From positions 1 to 64,000 of the forward strand of contig JACPOW010000011.1 in assembly GCA_016191335.1 (NCBI GenBank): 64,000 bases of DNA. The letters are read 5' to 3'. This DNA is from Elusimicrobiota bacterium (GTDB lineage: Bacteria; Elusimicrobiota; Elusimicrobia; UBA1565; UBA9628). Below the pieces are notes generated by a model that was given only the letters and a program-made list of their open reading frames with translations, ran no database searches and was not told where the DNA came from. Both the position numbers and the translations under genes were made by a program. Positions 46,109 through 53,598 of this stretch are shown piece after piece; positions within the stretch are counted from its first letter, which is position 1, and each line of letters begins with the position of its first letter.

Positions 46109-47419
46109 ATGGAATCGGAAGTGACAATCCTCAGGCGTTCATTATCTGATGCCGAGGCCGCTATCGCGGCGGCGAAGCCTCTGGACGACCTGCCGCTTCA
46201 GCGGCTTCTCCTCAAGGCGCTGGCCGCGAAGGGACTGCGGACCGTCGGCGACTTGGCCGCCGCGCCGTTGGAGAGCCTCGTGCTGGGACCCTTCCAGATC
46301 CGCCGCGTGAGACAGGCTCTCCTCCTGGCCATCGCCGATGACGATACCCCGGCGCGCCTGGCGGAGACAGCCCTCGCGCGGCTGCCCGAGCGCGTCTGCG
46401 AGTTATTGGGACGGCTCGAGGACCGTCGGCGCGCCGTCATCGAAAAGGCTCACGGTCTTTGGGATGGGCATCCTATGGAGCGCACGCGAATATCAAGGAC
46501 TCTGGGGCTCGCCAATCGCACCGTCCAGAGCGACATCGAGCGGGGGACGGCCGATCTGAGACGACTGCTCAAACCCGAGTCCGAGGAGTTCAAGCGCGCG
46601 CTCCGTTCGATCTATCTCAGACTTCTCGCCGCACGTCAGGGCATGGCCGGAATCCACGAGTGGAAGGCCACGACCTCCGTCCTCTGCAGAGGGCAGGAGT
46701 CGGCCGGTTTGGCCTTCGCTTTCCTCTGTCGCATCTCGGAGGTCAAGCCCGAGTTCCTGGTCACTATCGGCCTTGACGATGTGTGCTACGAGAGCGCCAC
46801 GATCAAGTTCCGCCACGATCAGATCATAGACGTCACCAAGGCCGCGCTGTTGAACCTTGGCCGGCCGGTGCCTCTCGACGAACTCGGGACGTTGCTCCGG
46901 AAGAAGAATCGCATCGAGACGACGCCCGATTTTCTGCGCCGGTGCTTTGAGCTCTCGCGCGAGCTCGGCCTCGAGAAAAGCGGCTCGGTCGGGCTGCGGA
47001 GCTGGTCCTACTTCGACGCGGACAGCCTTCACGCCATGGCGCACGCGGCGTTGGTCGCGATCGGCAGGCCGGCGCATCACGACAAGATCGCCGCGAAAGT
47101 GGCCGAACTCTACCCTCACCGCGCGCCCATAAATCCGGTCAGCGTCCATACGATGCTCGCCATCCACAAGGAGGAATTCGTCCATGCGCGGCATGGCGGC
47201 ATCTTCGGTCTGCCGGAGTGGGAGGAGCGGGCGGTGACGAGCCTCAAGGACTTTCTCGTTGAGTTCCTGCGAGAGAAAGACGGCCGGGCCACGCGCCAGG
47301 ACATGCTCGCCGCCGCGCGGGCGAAGGGCTACAAGCCATCGTCCGTCAGCTCGATCCTCAACGCGAACAAGGGGCTGTTCAGGCGCGCGAAGTGGGGGGA
47401 GTGGGAGTTGGCGCGATAG
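46109..47419 (+). CDS. Multi-HTH transcription factor: alpha-CTD-like, sigma-region-4-like and HARE-like domains
   Basis: In this 436-residue protein, residues ~25-75 (RLLLKALAAKGLRTVGDLAA, abbreviated) look like the helix-hairpin-helix fold of the RNA polymerase alpha C-terminal domain. Residues ~90-150 (LEDRRRAVIEKAHGL ... ISRTLGLANRTVQSDIE) align with sigma70 region 4, including its RQIE-like recognition helix. Residues ~215-360 contain two winged-helix segments, of which SLHAMAHAALVAIGRPAHHDKIAAKV (abbreviated) through GGIFGLPEW is a good HARE-HTH/RpoE-delta-like match. A further small HTH (ATRQDMLAAARAKGYKPSSV) closes the protein. The sigma core-binding region 2 is missing, so it is not a complete sigma factor. 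It lies between two paralogous response regulators transcribed oppositely. I infer a polymerase-associated regulator; its targets are unknown. Confidence 0.75.
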   Translation: MESEVTILRRSLSDAEAAIAAAKPLDDLPLQRLLLKALAAKGLRTVGDLAAAPLESLVLGPFQIRRVRQALLLAIADDDTPARLAETALARLPERVCELLGRLEDRRRAVIEKAHGLWDGHPMERTRISRTLGLANRTVQSDIERGTADLRRLLKPESEEFKRALRSIYLRLLAARQGMAGIHEWKATTSVLCRGQESAGLAFAFLCRISEVKPEFLVTIGLDDVCYESATIKFRHDQIIDVTKAALLNLGRPVPLDELGTLLRKKNRIETTPDFLRRCFELSRELGLEKSGSVGLRSWSYFDADSLHAMAHAALVAIGRPAHHDKIAAKVAELYPHRAPINPVSVHTMLAIHKEEFVHARHGGIFGLPEWEERAVTSLKDFLVEFLREKDGRATRQDMLAAARAKGYKPSSVSSILNANKGLFRRAKWGEWELAR

Positions 47420-47422
47420 GAG

Positions 47423-47842
47423 TCAGAGACCGCCTGCGCCCCGGAGAAGGCTCCGGATACGATCCAGAAAGGCCGCGACATCGAACGGCTTCGAGAAGTA
47501 GTCGCTGGCTCCGTTCTTGAGGGCGATGTCCATATAGCCGGGCCCGGTGCGCCCGCTGACCATCATGATCGGCAGCGCCTTCGTGGTTGGATGAGAGCGG
47601 AGAGCCTTCAACAGGTTGATTCCGTTGACCCCAGGCAGGTCCCAGTCCGTGATGATCGCGTCCACACGGTTCTCGCGCAGATAATCCAGCGCACCCTCGG
47701 CGTTCTCCTCCAAGTGATAATCCAGATCGCGCGCGTGGCTTTTAAATAGGCGCTCATAGAAGACCCACATCAGCTTGTCGTCTTCGACGATCAGGACTCG
47801 GCGGTGTGCCGGACCCTCCCGGAGGGAGAATTCGTTCGACAT
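47423..47842 (-). CDS. Single-domain response regulator, paralogue B
   Basis: The 139-residue protein starts at MSNEFSLREG, with AGAGG 8 nt upstream. The longer frame starting with TTG at 47,893 is rejected because that TTG is part of the -12 element of the promoter motif. Receiver signatures: VLIVEDDK, phosphoacceptor in AIITDWDLP, MMVSGRT, and FSKPF. No output domain follows. It ends 3 nt from the convergent multi-HTH gene. It pairs with the receiver at 45,530-45,934 in sequence and in promoter motif, so the two were probably duplicated together with their promoters. Confidence 0.9.
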   Translation of the reverse strand: MSNEFSLREGPAHRRVLIVEDDKLMWVFYERLFKSHARDLDYHLEENAEGALDYLRENRVDAIITDWDLPGVNGINLLKALRSHPTTKALPIMMVSGRTGPGYMDIALKNGASDYFSKPFDVAAFLDRIRSLLRGAGGL

Positions 47843-47885
47843 GGATGGCCTCTCATTCGTCGTCGGCTCGCGACGTTTCACTCCG

Positions 47886-47904
47886 GTGATCAATTTTTAT
47901 GCTG
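47886..47904 (-). promoter_or_regulatory. Variant -24/-12 promoter motif, copy B
   Basis: The minus strand reads CAGCATAAAAATTGATCAC, identical over these 19 bases to copy A. The predicted transcription start, near 47,878, is 36 nt before the ATG of response regulator B. Confidence 0.65.
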
Positions 47905-47984
47905 TTGGATAGGACTTTTGGCCCCCGGATGAAGGAGGACCAATGCCCCTGTAAAGTCCGTAGCGCCCGACCTACACTGAAACA

Positions 47985-48092
47985 GACGCACGCAGGACCT
48001 GTGTAGCCTGGGGAATCGGCCTCGGGGTATCCACGATCCCGCCGAAACGGGATGAGACCACGGGAAACGACTACAATCGTTTCCCGTTTTTT
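47985..48092 (+). ncRNA. Structured RNA element, copy 1: candidate riboswitch or attenuator before the 48,146 gene
   Basis: Three stems can be drawn. P1 pairs CCTGTG (47,998-48,003) with CACGGG (48,059-48,064). P2 is the imperfect hairpin 48,007-48,027. P3 pairs ATCCCG (48,036-48,041) with CGGGAT (48,048-48,053) around loop CCGAAA. The joiner TATCCACG (48,028-48,035) and loop CCGAAA are unchanged in copy 2 at 53.4-53.5 kb, while the P1 and P3 arms differ with pairing preserved. The 3' arm of P1 overlaps the 5' arm of the terminator at 48,061, so P1 and terminator are mutually exclusive. A TACACT box (47,972-47,977) lies just upstream. I do not match it to a known riboswitch class. Confidence 0.7.
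48061..48092 (+). terminator. Intrinsic terminator of RNA element copy 1
   Basis: CGGGAAACGA (48,061-48,070) pairs perfectly with TCGTTTCCCG (48,077-48,086) around a 6-nt loop, followed by six T. It ends 54 nt before the start codon of the next gene, so it is placed to control that gene and not to end an upstream one (the upstream gene is on the other strand). Confidence 0.9.
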
Positions 48093-48145
48093 ATTGTCCG
48101 GTGCCGTGCCGGGCCTTAAGGAACGGGGACAGGTGGGAGGTTCCT

Positions 48146-48640
48146 ATGGTTCGCAGTAGCATGTCGGAGTTGGTTAGTTCTGAATCGTCCCCGTCCGGTC
48201 ACGCCGCAGAATGGCATAGGAGGCCTGTTGATAGGTCTGAGGCGCACCAGTTCAATCAGGTGCTCCAGCGCGCGGAGGCTCCGAGCGTGGCCGGTGTTGG
48301 CCGCAGCCAATGGAGTTATCTATTGGCGCTGGTCTGCTCAGAGTACGCCTACTGCACGATGTACGGCGTCAACATCGTAGATGGAAACATCGTCTCTTGC
48401 GAGAACATCCAGCGCAGCCTGACGTTCGGCCCCGCATCGGCAGGCGGGGAGGCGGCGCCGACCTTCGATGAATATTGGGACGCCCTGCGAACCCTGTGCT
48501 TCCGTGTCCGCAACGGGCGATTAGCTGAGTTGCGGTTCAATCGCGGAAGGCCGATAAGCGCGAAAACGAGCGAAGGAGGCCGACGCTTCAAGCGGTTGGT
48601 GAAGGAGCGTGAGGCCGGTCCAGGTTCAACCGCCGCTTAG
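48146..48640 (+). CDS. Hypothetical protein downstream of the structured RNA
   Basis: The 164-residue protein starts at ATG 48,146 with GGGAGG 5 nt upstream; an in-frame GTG at 48,101 lies too close to the terminator and has no ribosome site. The protein has no signal peptide or membrane segment. It contains an aromatic/Cys-rich middle (ALVCSEYAYCTMYGVNI) and ends in a basic tail (RRFKRLVKEREAG). I do not recognise the family. Expression is probably controlled by the RNA element directly upstream, the same element that precedes the YcaO operon, which suggests a role connected with that system. Confidence 0.75.
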   Translation: MVRSSMSELVSSESSPSGHAAEWHRRPVDRSEAHQFNQVLQRAEAPSVAGVGRSQWSYLLALVCSEYAYCTMYGVNIVDGNIVSCENIQRSLTFGPASAGGEAAPTFDEYWDALRTLCFRVRNGRLAELRFNRGRPISAKTSEGGRRFKRLVKEREAGPGSTAA

Positions 48641-48686
48641 TACGCGATCCGCGGGCGAATTCCCGTCCCACCATGAAAGGGGCGTT

Positions 48687-50723
48687 TCATGCGCTCCAGG
48701 GCGGCTCCTTGCCGACCACGGCTCGGAGATGTTTGAGGCTTGTGAATTTCTCCGGGGGGTGCCCCGAGGCGAGATATATCTCGCTGAAACCCAGAGAGTG
48801 AATCCACAGCGACACCGCGGCTCCATCCAGACCGCCCGACAGGTTCACGTCCATGTAAATCGGCGTCCGCCTGTCGATCTCGCCGGACTCGCGCATGAAA
48901 GCCGCCGGGGAGGGGAAGGTGCGCAGCGTCTTCCCAAAATCGGAAGCCGCATTCTCCCATGTCATTCTGGTCAGGGGATCGTCGTCGATCAGGACGGCGT
49001 CAAGCCGCGGAGTCGCGGAGCCGTCGGCCGGAGCGGAGGCGACCACCCTGAGAGGGACCAGCAGCGCGGATTCTTTCGGGAGCATGCGGATTCCGAGCCG
49101 CTGGCATTCTTCCAGGACTTTGACGTCGCCATGCCGTCCCGTGACCAATATCGCGCGCCTTTCAAGACCGAGTTCCGTGGCAAGGCTTAGGCCCGTCTCC
49201 GGGACGCCGGATAAATCGTGGTCCAGAAGAAACAGCGCGCGTGAAGCGTCGGCGGGGTGCTTCTTGGTCCAGTCTCGAAGATCCTGTGGCGTAAAAAAGC
49301 CGAGGACTTCGACGGCTTGCCCGTCGGAGCCCAGAGCTTGCAAACGGCTTCGCCAGACTTGGTGGATGCCTTCCTCGTCGTCGAGAATCACGACAACGCC
49401 GCCCCGAGCAGGAGCGACCTCCGGAACGAACCAGCCCGGCGCGGACGCCGCCGGCAGAGCTAAAGTCACGGTCGTTCCTTCGCCGAATTCCGAGGCGATC
49501 TTCAATCGGCCGCCCCAGGACTCGGCGCTGGCTCGGGCGTGGTGAAGCCCCAAGCCCGAGCCGCCGGATTTGCCGAAGCTGACGCCGCGCTGACCGAGTT
49601 TCGCGAGCACATCCGGCGGAATGCCCTTGCCGTCGTCATTCACCGCGACGAGGATCTGGCCGTCCAACGCGGAAGCGGTCACGCGAACCGTGCCCGGACT
49701 CGCGCCCAGCGCTTCCACGGCGTTGTTGATGAGGTTGGAGAGAACGCGCTTGAACTCCACGGGTTCGACCCGGACGAAGAGCCCGTAGGAGGCGGCGTCA
49801 TCGGACGATTTGATGCCGATGACTGAGTCGGGTCCCAACGCCAAGCGCTTCTCGGAGATGATGGGCTCGATCAAGCTCGACAGCAATTGCGCGGAGGAAT
49901 TCGGGCTATTCACGACGGGGTCGTTTTCTCTTCGGCGCCGATCGAGAAGGCCGTTGGCGATGTCCCGGATGCGGCCAAGGGCGCTTCGAATCTGAAGGCG
50001 CTTCTTCTCGGGCAACGCGGCCATGTCGCCTGTCGTGGCCTCTAGCGCGGTAAGCGGCGACCGGATGTCGTGCGCCACCTGCTCGGCGAGTTCCGCCCGG
50101 GCGCGGGTGTCGATCAGTTGGCGCTCCTGCGCTTGAGCCTGATCGAGGCGCAATCGGATGTCCCGCATATCCGCCATGATGCCGATGAGGTCGCGTCCGG
50201 AGTCGATCTCCACCCCGGATTTCCTCAGGAATTCGACGAGCGCCGCGGTCGTGCGGCGCTCGAGACGCCGAACGAAAATAAGGGAGAGGCCTGAGATCAG
50301 GATATAGACGAAAAGCACCGCCAAGAGGGGAGTGGTCGAGAAACGGAACGGGCGGCATATCGTGACCCGTGCCTCGCTTGCCGCTCCGGCGCCACCGAGC
50401 GTGTAGGTCGCGTCGCTGCAGTGGCCGGAGGAGGAGAGCGTGCCGAACTGGTAGGCTTCATCGGCGATATTCAAGCGGACGTGGAGATCGGAGAACTCCC
50501 GGCCGACGCCTTCGACGAAATCCCGGAATCGGCGGTTCTTGATGTCCTCGAAGCGCGACTTGGTCAGGATGACGGCTTGGCTCGCGACGAGGCGCTGGTT
50601 GTCGGCCTGGGCCTGCCGATAGAGCGTATACCAGCTGCTGGCCGCCAGAGAGACGAACAGCGCGTTGAAAATGAGCCAGACGCGCAGCGGCGAGATGAGC
50701 GTCAGGCGAGAGGATGGGGCCAA
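48687..50723 (-). CDS. Membrane hybrid histidine kinase with two receiver domains
   Basis: The 678-residue protein has membrane helices at about 13-35 and 127-150, enclosing a ~90-residue periplasmic sensor with two Cys (GHCSDATY, VTICRPF). It continues with a HAMP-like linker, a DHp domain with phospho-His in AEQVAHDIRSPLTAL, and an ATPase domain with N box NLINNAVEAL, G1 DDGKGIPP and G2 GGSGLGLHHA. Two receivers follow: one at ~430-545 (VILDDEE, LLDHDLSG, ILVTGRH, LPKE) and one at ~560-675 (LIDDDP, IYMDVNLSG, LASGH, GKEPP). Its start overlaps the YcaO gene by 22 nt, so it is the last gene of the peptide operon and probably senses the peptide or its uptake. Possible phosphorelay partners are the orphan receivers upstream. 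Confidence 0.9.
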   Translation of the reverse strand: MAPSSRLTLISPLRVWLIFNALFVSLAASSWYTLYRQAQADNQRLVASQAVILTKSRFEDIKNRRFRDFVEGVGREFSDLHVRLNIADEAYQFGTLSSSGHCSDATYTLGGAGAASEARVTICRPFRFSTTPLLAVLFVYILISGLSLIFVRRLERRTTAALVEFLRKSGVEIDSGRDLIGIMADMRDIRLRLDQAQAQERQLIDTRARAELAEQVAHDIRSPLTALEATTGDMAALPEKKRLQIRSALGRIRDIANGLLDRRRRENDPVVNSPNSSAQLLSSLIEPIISEKRLALGPDSVIGIKSSDDAASYGLFVRVEPVEFKRVLSNLINNAVEALGASPGTVRVTASALDGQILVAVNDDGKGIPPDVLAKLGQRGVSFGKSGGSGLGLHHARASAESWGGRLKIASEFGEGTTVTLALPAASAPGWFVPEVAPARGGVVVILDDEEGIHQVWRSRLQALGSDGQAVEVLGFFTPQDLRDWTKKHPADASRALFLLDHDLSGVPETGLSLATELGLERRAILVTGRHGDVKVLEECQRLGIRMLPKESALLVPLRVVASAPADGSATPRLDAVLIDDDPLTRMTWENAASDFGKTLRTFPSPAAFMRESGEIDRRTPIYMDVNLSGGLDGAAVSLWIHSLGFSEIYLASGHPPEKFTSLKHLRAVVGKEPPWSA

Positions 50724-51658
50724 GGATTGCCGCCCTCCTGAAGAGATTCTCGGCCCCAGCTGAGGACCGGCCAGCGCGGATTCTCGGCCGACGCGACGCA
50801 GGGGAACCCTTCGATGTCGACCAGGACGGCGGTCTCCGTGCCATCATAGCCGCCGAGCTCGATGCGCTCGGCCGGCGCGCCCGCCTCGTTCAAGAAATCG
50901 AAGGCGGCGAGGTTTGCCGGCTCCATGTAGAATTCTCTATGCGAGCGAGGAGAACCGCGCTCGGGGAGCGCCGCGTATGTGGCGGGCGATTGGTTCAGGA
51001 CGAGGGCGGACCTAAGGAGCGAGCGAAGGACCTTGGTCTGGGCCTGACCCATAGCGACGCCCGCGCGCTGATAGACGCAGTCGAACAGCACTCCGCCGGA
51101 TTTGCGGGTTCCCAGCCCGCAGATCACGTCTCCCAATTGTTTTTCTGACAGGCGAAACATCGCGATTTCCCACCCGAAGGCGTCGAGGGACGCGAGGAGA
51201 ACGCGGTTCATGAGCCCGGTTGATCGGATCGGCACCCAACCCTTGCGGGCGTTCCACGCCGTCAGGTAGATCGCGCGCTCGATCAACTCGGCGCGCGCGG
51301 ACGCTTCCGCCTCCTGCGGCGTCGCGCCGCAGGCGAAGCCGTTGCTGCTTCGCCGGGGCTTCCCGTCGCTGGTCGGCTCATCGCGCAGCAGGTCGAGCCA
51401 CAGACGCTCCCAGGCCTCGGCGAAGGCCTGGGTGAGGGATTCCGTGTATAGCAGCCTGTCGCCGTAGCCGAAGGCCTCCCGGCCCATCCCGACGAGGCGG
51501 CACTCGACGACGGAGATCGGAAGGAGCTTCGCGGGAACGGTGCGGATCGACCAGCTCAGCTTCTCCGCAAGGCCGGTCAGCGGGGACCTTATTTGCGCGG
51601 CGCCCTTGCGGATGAGGTTCAGGTCGAGGGACCAGCGGCTATTTCCACTGGACTTCAT
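50702..51658 (-). CDS. YcaO-family ATP-dependent peptide-modifying enzyme
   Basis: In this 318-residue protein the central segment SSNGFACGATPQEAEASARA followed by ELIERA is the classic YcaO ATP/Mg-binding motif (SNG.A.G.t..EA...A..EliER). The upstream FGYGDRLLYTESLTQAFAEA region and the C-terminal NPWPHPLA match the YcaO Pro-rich end (P.P.P), which is often catalytic in cyclodehydratases. YcaO enzymes phosphorylate backbone amides of ribosomal peptides to make azolines, amidines or thioamides. It is shorter than typical ones (~400) and lacks a fused or adjacent E1-like partner, as stand-alone YcaOs do. It overlaps both neighbours by about 20 nt. The nearest candidate substrate is the 47-residue peptide starting the operon. 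Confidence 0.85.
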   Translation of the reverse strand: MKSSGNSRWSLDLNLIRKGAAQIRSPLTGLAEKLSWSIRTVPAKLLPISVVECRLVGMGREAFGYGDRLLYTESLTQAFAEAWERLWLDLLRDEPTSDGKPRRSSNGFACGATPQEAEASARAELIERAIYLTAWNARKGWVPIRSTGLMNRVLLASLDAFGWEIAMFRLSEKQLGDVICGLGTRKSGGVLFDCVYQRAGVAMGQAQTKVLRSLLRSALVLNQSPATYAALPERGSPRSHREFYMEPANLAAFDFLNEAGAPAERIELGGYDGTETAVLVDIEGFPCVASAENPRWPVLSWGRESLQEGGNPWPHPLA

Positions 51659-53108
51659 AGAACCGGAGCCGCATATCGAAGGTATTGATACGGGAGAGGT
51701 CGACCCGCTTGCTGGCCGCGATGAGTCCAGGCTCGATGAACAGGGGCACGGCGTAGGCTTCCGTCAGGATGTGTTCGTGCAGCTCCCGAAGGCCGACCTC
51801 GCGGTTCGCTTTGCTGTCGGCGGCCATGATCTTGCCGAAGAGATGCTCGACTTCCGGGCGGTAATGCGTGAGGTCGCCGTGGCCGGGGGAGAACATGAAC
51901 TGCCAACTCCCCATCGCGTCGCTCTGGTTGCCTGTGAATTGGGACATCTGCACGTCCGAGTCATCTCCCGAGGGTCTGCGCTCGGAGGCGAAGTGGAAGT
52001 CGAGGGTGGCACCGGCACGGGAGAAGCCGGACGCGAGGGCTTCTCGGATCGGCGCGCCGTCGGAGAACGACGGAAGGAGGTTCACCTTGAGTCTTTTCCC
52101 CTTGAGCCGGCCGGAGGGGTTGCCCTTCGCGATGTCCCGGCCGTTCAGGCGTCCCGAGTAGCCCTCGGGAATCAACTGGCGCTCGCGCTTGAGGTCGGAG
52201 TATGCGAATCCCTCCAGCGAATCCTCGACGGCGAGAAGGAAATCGCGCCGTGCCTGAGCGTCGCGCCAGAACGGCTTCGCCGGGTTGAAGTGAAAATAGT
52301 AGATCCACGTCGGGTAGCCCTTTAGAACCTGGGGCGCCTTGCTTAGGATCTTCGGGTTGGCGCCTCGGAAAGTGGGAATGGGCACCTTTAGGAGGTCGAT
52401 ATCCACGGTATCGAAGAAGTCCCCGATCGTGTCCAGCGTGAAGGGAACGAGTTCCACTTGCTCCGGATAGTCGGTCGGCTCAGAGTGGTGTTCGTTTTTC
52501 CGCAAGACGAGCCGCTTGCCGGGTTCGTAGGCTTCGACTGAATACGGTCCGGAGGTGACGCTCCACCCTTTCGTGAGGTTGTCGGGATGGAGCAAGGCCG
52601 CGTCGGCAAGCCCCAACTCGTGGATAAGCCCGTCGTTCGTCGGCGCGGAGAAGTCGAGGATGACGTCGTTTGCCTGGATCGTCGCGCTTCGGAGATTCTT
52701 GAGGTAGACGATATGACGGTGCTTGTCTCGCGCCAACGACTCGAGGTGCGCCGCAATCATGCCTGGCTCTATCGGGTTGCCGTCGCTCCACGCCGCTCCC
52801 GGCCGTAAGTGGAAAATCCAGCGCGTCGGCGACGGATGCTCCCATGACTGCGCGAGGCCGGGCGCGTAGCCCGAGGGCGATTGGCTGGAGTCCCGGACGA
52901 GGCCGACCGCCAGATTCTCGAGAAGATAGTAGTGGTAGACGAGTTCCGTGTTGTTGGGGTCGAGGATCCTTTGGTCCTGCCGCAAGACATACAGCGGGAA
53001 ACCGACTCGGAGCGTCTTTGGACGTGTCATGATGAACCAGGAGTAAACCAAAATCGCCCCCAAGGCCGCGAACGCGAAAAGGGCGGTTCGATGTTTCTGT
53101 GCGTTCAT
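51639..53108 (-). CDS. Membrane-anchored family-5 (oligopeptide-type) solute-binding protein
   Basis: The 489-residue protein starts at MNAQKHRTA, with a single N-terminal hydrophobic anchor (LFAFAALGAILVYSWFI) and no lipobox Cys. The mature part reads as SBP_bac_5/OppA: LRVGFPLYVLRQDQRILDP, ...PGLAQSWEHPSPTRWIFHLRPGAAWSDGNP (abbreviated: AQSWE, HLRPGAAWSDG), SGPYSVEAYEPGKRLVLRKN (abbreviated), and a C-terminal LHEHILTEAYAVPLF. Such proteins bind short peptides; no permease or ATPase genes are present, so it may serve as a peptide receptor for the kinase instead of for import. It ends overlapping the YcaO start. A longer TTG-initiated frame (53,150) has no ribosome site. Confidence 0.85.
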   Translation of the reverse strand: MNAQKHRTALFAFAALGAILVYSWFIMTRPKTLRVGFPLYVLRQDQRILDPNNTELVYHYYLLENLAVGLVRDSSQSPSGYAPGLAQSWEHPSPTRWIFHLRPGAAWSDGNPIEPGMIAAHLESLARDKHRHIVYLKNLRSATIQANDVILDFSAPTNDGLIHELGLADAALLHPDNLTKGWSVTSGPYSVEAYEPGKRLVLRKNEHHSEPTDYPEQVELVPFTLDTIGDFFDTVDIDLLKVPIPTFRGANPKILSKAPQVLKGYPTWIYYFHFNPAKPFWRDAQARRDFLLAVEDSLEGFAYSDLKRERQLIPEGYSGRLNGRDIAKGNPSGRLKGKRLKVNLLPSFSDGAPIREALASGFSRAGATLDFHFASERRPSGDDSDVQMSQFTGNQSDAMGSWQFMFSPGHGDLTHYRPEVEHLFGKIMAADSKANREVGLRELHEHILTEAYAVPLFIEPGLIAASKRVDLSRINTFDMRLRFYEVQWK

Positions 53109-53204
53109 GGTATGAGGCCGGAATAATCCACCTAGCAAACCGCCCGGCAATGGCTTGTCAGCCTTTGCCGGGCGGGAGCTTGGGGCGGGCGGCAGGAGGC
53201 GGTC

Positions 53205-53348
53205 TTAGAGGTCCCTGCAGTTGGAATCGGTGCCGGCAACGGAGACGCCGACCGAGGCCTTGGTGTAAACCAGGGCGGAAAGGGACGCCACGAGGGAGAA
53301 CGCGCCCAGGATATAGCCGACGATGAGGAACGGGACCTTTTTGTTCAT
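53205..53348 (-). CDS. 47-residue peptide, candidate YcaO substrate or signal precursor
   Basis: A short gene with GGAGG 11 nt before ATG 53,348 and a TAA stop at 53,205-53,207. The product begins MNKKVPFLIVGYILGAFSLV, a basic start and one hydrophobic helix, and ends in a short polar tail (YTKASVGVSVAGTDSNCRDL) with Ser, Thr, Asp, Asn and a single Cys, all residues that YcaO chemistry or cyclisation can use. It is the first gene after the structured RNA and its terminator, about 97 nt before the binding-protein gene. A membrane-spanning leader with a polar core recalls signalling-peptide precursors. It could alternatively be a plain small membrane protein of the complex. The assignment rests on context. 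Confidence 0.7.
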   Translation of the reverse strand: MNKKVPFLIVGYILGAFSLVASLSALVYTKASVGVSVAGTDSNCRDL

Positions 53349-53400
53349 GTTCGTATGAACCTCCGTGAAGTTATGAGTCTACCAAAATTAGCGGTACGGA

Positions 53401-53445
53401 AAATAAAAAGCCAGAGGCCTGGCTTAATGCATGCCAAGCCTCTGG
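53401..53445 (-). terminator. Intrinsic terminator of RNA element copy 2
   Basis: On the minus strand CCAGAGGCTTGGC pairs with GCCAGGCCTCTGG (one internal mismatch) across a short loop at 53,411-53,445, followed by CTTTTTATTTT. It stands between the RNA element and the peptide gene of the YcaO operon and would stop transcription before the operon unless P1 forms. Confidence 0.9.
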
Positions 53446-53525
53446 TTTCATCCGATTTCGGTCGGATCGTGGATACCCCGGGGCCAATCCCCCGGATTAC
53501 AGAGTCGCCATCACGGCGATAAAAC
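53401..53525 (-). ncRNA. Structured RNA element, copy 2: candidate riboswitch or attenuator of the YcaO operon
   Basis: Minus-strand reading. P1 pairs CTCTG (53,504-53,500) with CAGAG (53,444-53,440). P2 is the hairpin formed by CCGGGG and CCCCGG. Joiner TATCCACG follows. P3 pairs ATCCGA (53,467-53,462) with TCGGAT (53,455-53,450) around loop CCGAAA. Compared with copy 1, P1 and P3 are changed on both sides with pairing kept, whereas joiner and loop are identical. The P1 3' arm lies inside the 5' arm of the terminator. A TAAACT box stands upstream at the position of TACACT in copy 1. The terminator ends 53 nt before the peptide gene, against 54 nt in copy 1. Confidence 0.7.
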
Positions 53526-53598
53526 AGTTTAGCCGGGGAGGTCGTTTCGGACGAGGGCCTATTGGCCTATCCGTGAATAGGCCCTGCTCCCTGGCCGG

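Noticed and set aside
47843..47893. TTG at 47,893 as start of response regulator B
   Set aside because: It is the TTG of the -12 part of the variant promoter motif; ATG 47,842 has a ribosome site.
47985..48092. Assignment of the duplicated RNA to a known riboswitch (c-di-GMP, purine, fluoride, TPP, SAM and glutamine types considered)
   Set aside because: None of the conserved cores of these classes (for example ACGCA..G of c-di-GMP-I or CTGAGA of TPP) can be found in the element.
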